Shown here piece by piece: positions 5,795 through 6,734 of a DNA stretch of 6,734 bases. Where the stretch lies: positions 1 through 6,734 of the forward strand of contig DSBF01000340.1 of assembly GCA_011049495.1 (NCBI GenBank). The letters run 5' to 3'. Both the position numbers and the translations under genes were made by a program. How positions within the stretch are numbered: position 1 is the stretch's first letter; every line of letters starts with the position of its first letter. The notes under the pieces were generated by a model. That model was not told the origin of the DNA. It worked only from the letters and a program-made list of their open reading frames with translations, and did no database searches. Origin of the DNA: Ignavibacteria bacterium (GTDB taxonomy: Bacteria; Bacteroidota; Ignavibacteria; Ignavibacteriales; Melioribacteraceae).

Positions 5795-6734
5795 ATGAAT
5801 AATTTCTTAGACTCGAAAGCTTTCAATTGGCTGGATCGGCGGTATAATCTCGAACCGTTAAAAAATCTAATACTGCACAAAAAAGTACCGATTCATAAAC
5901 ACACTATCTGGTATTACATGGGAGGAGTTACACTTTTCTTATTCATAATACAAGTATTTACCGGGATACTGCTGCTGCTGTATTATCAGCCGGGTGAATC
6001 CAGTGCTTTTGAAAGTGTTAGATTTATAATAACAAAAGTTAAGTTCGGATGGCTCATCAGAAATCTTCATAGTTGGTCTGCAAACCTAATGATTTTGTTT
6101 GCCTTCATTCACATGTTTAGTGTTTTCTTTACGAGAGCGTATAAGAAGCCTCGAGAACTTACATGGGTTTCCGGGTTTATACTTCTAGTTCTTGGAATGG
6201 CATTCGGTTTCAGCGGCTATTTGCTGCCGTGGAATGAGCTTGCATTTTTTGCTACAAAAGTCGGTACTGATATCGTTGGTGCAGTTCCGATTATCGGAGA
6301 AGAACTTCGTTTAGTACTTCGCGGCGGTGAAGATGTAACCGGTGCTACACTTTCTCGTTTCTTCGGATTTCATGTTGCGGTACTCCCGGCTATTTTTACT
6401 GTTGTGCTGATATTTCATTTACTTATGGTGCAAAGACAAGGTATGAGTGAGCCGGAATTCTTTAAAGAACTCCCCGAGGAAAAGAAAAAATATATTTCAT
6501 TTTTACCTGACTTCGCATTACGCGATTTTTTGTTATGGCTGATTGTACTTTATTTGCTAATCTTTCTTACACTATTCTTCCAATGGGATCTTGGTGTGAA
6601 AGCAGATTCACTCGCATCTGCTCCCGAAGGTATAAAACCCGAATGGTATTTCATGTTTATGTTTCAATCCCTAAAACTGCTTCCGCCACATATTCTTTTT
6701 ATGGATGGTGATACTTTCGGAGTGTTATTTTTTA
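5795..6734 (+). CDS. Cytochrome b (b6 plus subunit-IV regions fused), truncated by window end
   Basis: The open frame continues past the right edge; 313 residues are visible. This is the quinol-oxidising, di-heme membrane subunit of a bc/b6f-type complex. The b6-like part has RNLHSW with H92 and FIHMF with H106, then FFGFH with H193 and IFHLL with H208, the four heme b ligands. Spacings are 14 and 15, the latter as in b6-type rather than bc1-type proteins. GYLLPW (141-146) and PEWY (282-285) are quinol-site motifs. The subunit-IV-like region follows without a stop from about residue 215, so the two parts are fused. At the position of the b6 cysteine that binds heme ci there is tyrosine (about Y41, in WYYMGG). 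Helices fall at about 40-62, 95-115, 125-146, 195-213 and 243-262. The start is 2 bases after the Rieske stop and translational coupling is likely. It is absent from the longest-ORF view only because no stop is reached. Confidence 0.95.
   Translation, partial: MNNFLDSKAFNWLDRRYNLEPLKNLILHKKVPIHKHTIWYYMGGVTLFLFIIQVFTGILLLLYYQPGESSAFESVRFIITKVKFGWLIRNLHSWSANLMILFAFIHMFSVFFTRAYKKPRELTWVSGFILLVLGMAFGFSGYLLPWNELAFFATKVGTDIVGAVPIIGEELRLVLRGGEDVTGATLSRFFGFHVAVLPAIFTVVLIFHLLMVQRQGMSEPEFFKELPEEKKKYISFLPDFALRDFLLWLIVLYLLIFLTLFFQWDLGVKADSLASAPEGIKPEWYFMFMFQSLKLLPPHILFMDGDTFGVLFF

Overview
The window is AT-rich, with compact, mostly plus-strand genes that often lack a strong Shine-Dalgarno sequence. It carries two transcription blocks separated by a 419-base regulatory gap. 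AT-rich codon use, the sparse ribosome sites, a sigma-54 two-component pair and a short Rieske protein beside a b6-type cytochrome b would fit the Bacteroidota/Chlorobiota/Ignavibacteriota side of the tree. Ignavibacteria-like is my best guess, but it rests on general resemblance and not on a search.

Left block (77-3222): a membrane histidine kinase followed 11 bases later by a sigma-54-activating response regulator (REC, AAA+, Fis-type HTH). The kinase has a large extracytoplasmic sensor region that looks like a double-Cache fold and contains a CxxCH motif (C235, C238, H239). It is therefore a candidate c-type-heme sensor kinase.

Gap (3223-3641): no credible gene, but dense structure. It starts with a roughly 115-bp near-palindromic, MITE-like element (3238-3352). 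Two AT-rich dyads follow (3357-3389 and 3429-3461), then a perfect 8+8 dyad (3547-3566), and immediately after it a GG-N10-GC sequence (3568-3583) that matches the degenerate sigma-54 promoter pattern. The next start codon, preceded by a good Shine-Dalgarno sequence, lies about 60 bases further on.

Right block (3642 to the end): a polytopic membrane protein resembling the DUF2339 family, then after 78 bases a Rieske iron-sulfur protein, and 2 bases later a cytochrome b (b6 plus subunit-IV regions in one chain) that runs off the window. The last two are core subunits of a quinol:cytochrome c / bc-type complex.

Working model (inference): the heme- and Cache-bearing kinase senses a redox condition, a small ligand, or both outside the cytoplasmic membrane. 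It phosphorylates the regulator, which opens the sigma-54 promoter at 3568-3583 and so controls the membrane protein and perhaps the Rieske/cytochrome b genes. This would couple a putative cytochrome-like sensor to the electron-transport complex next to it.
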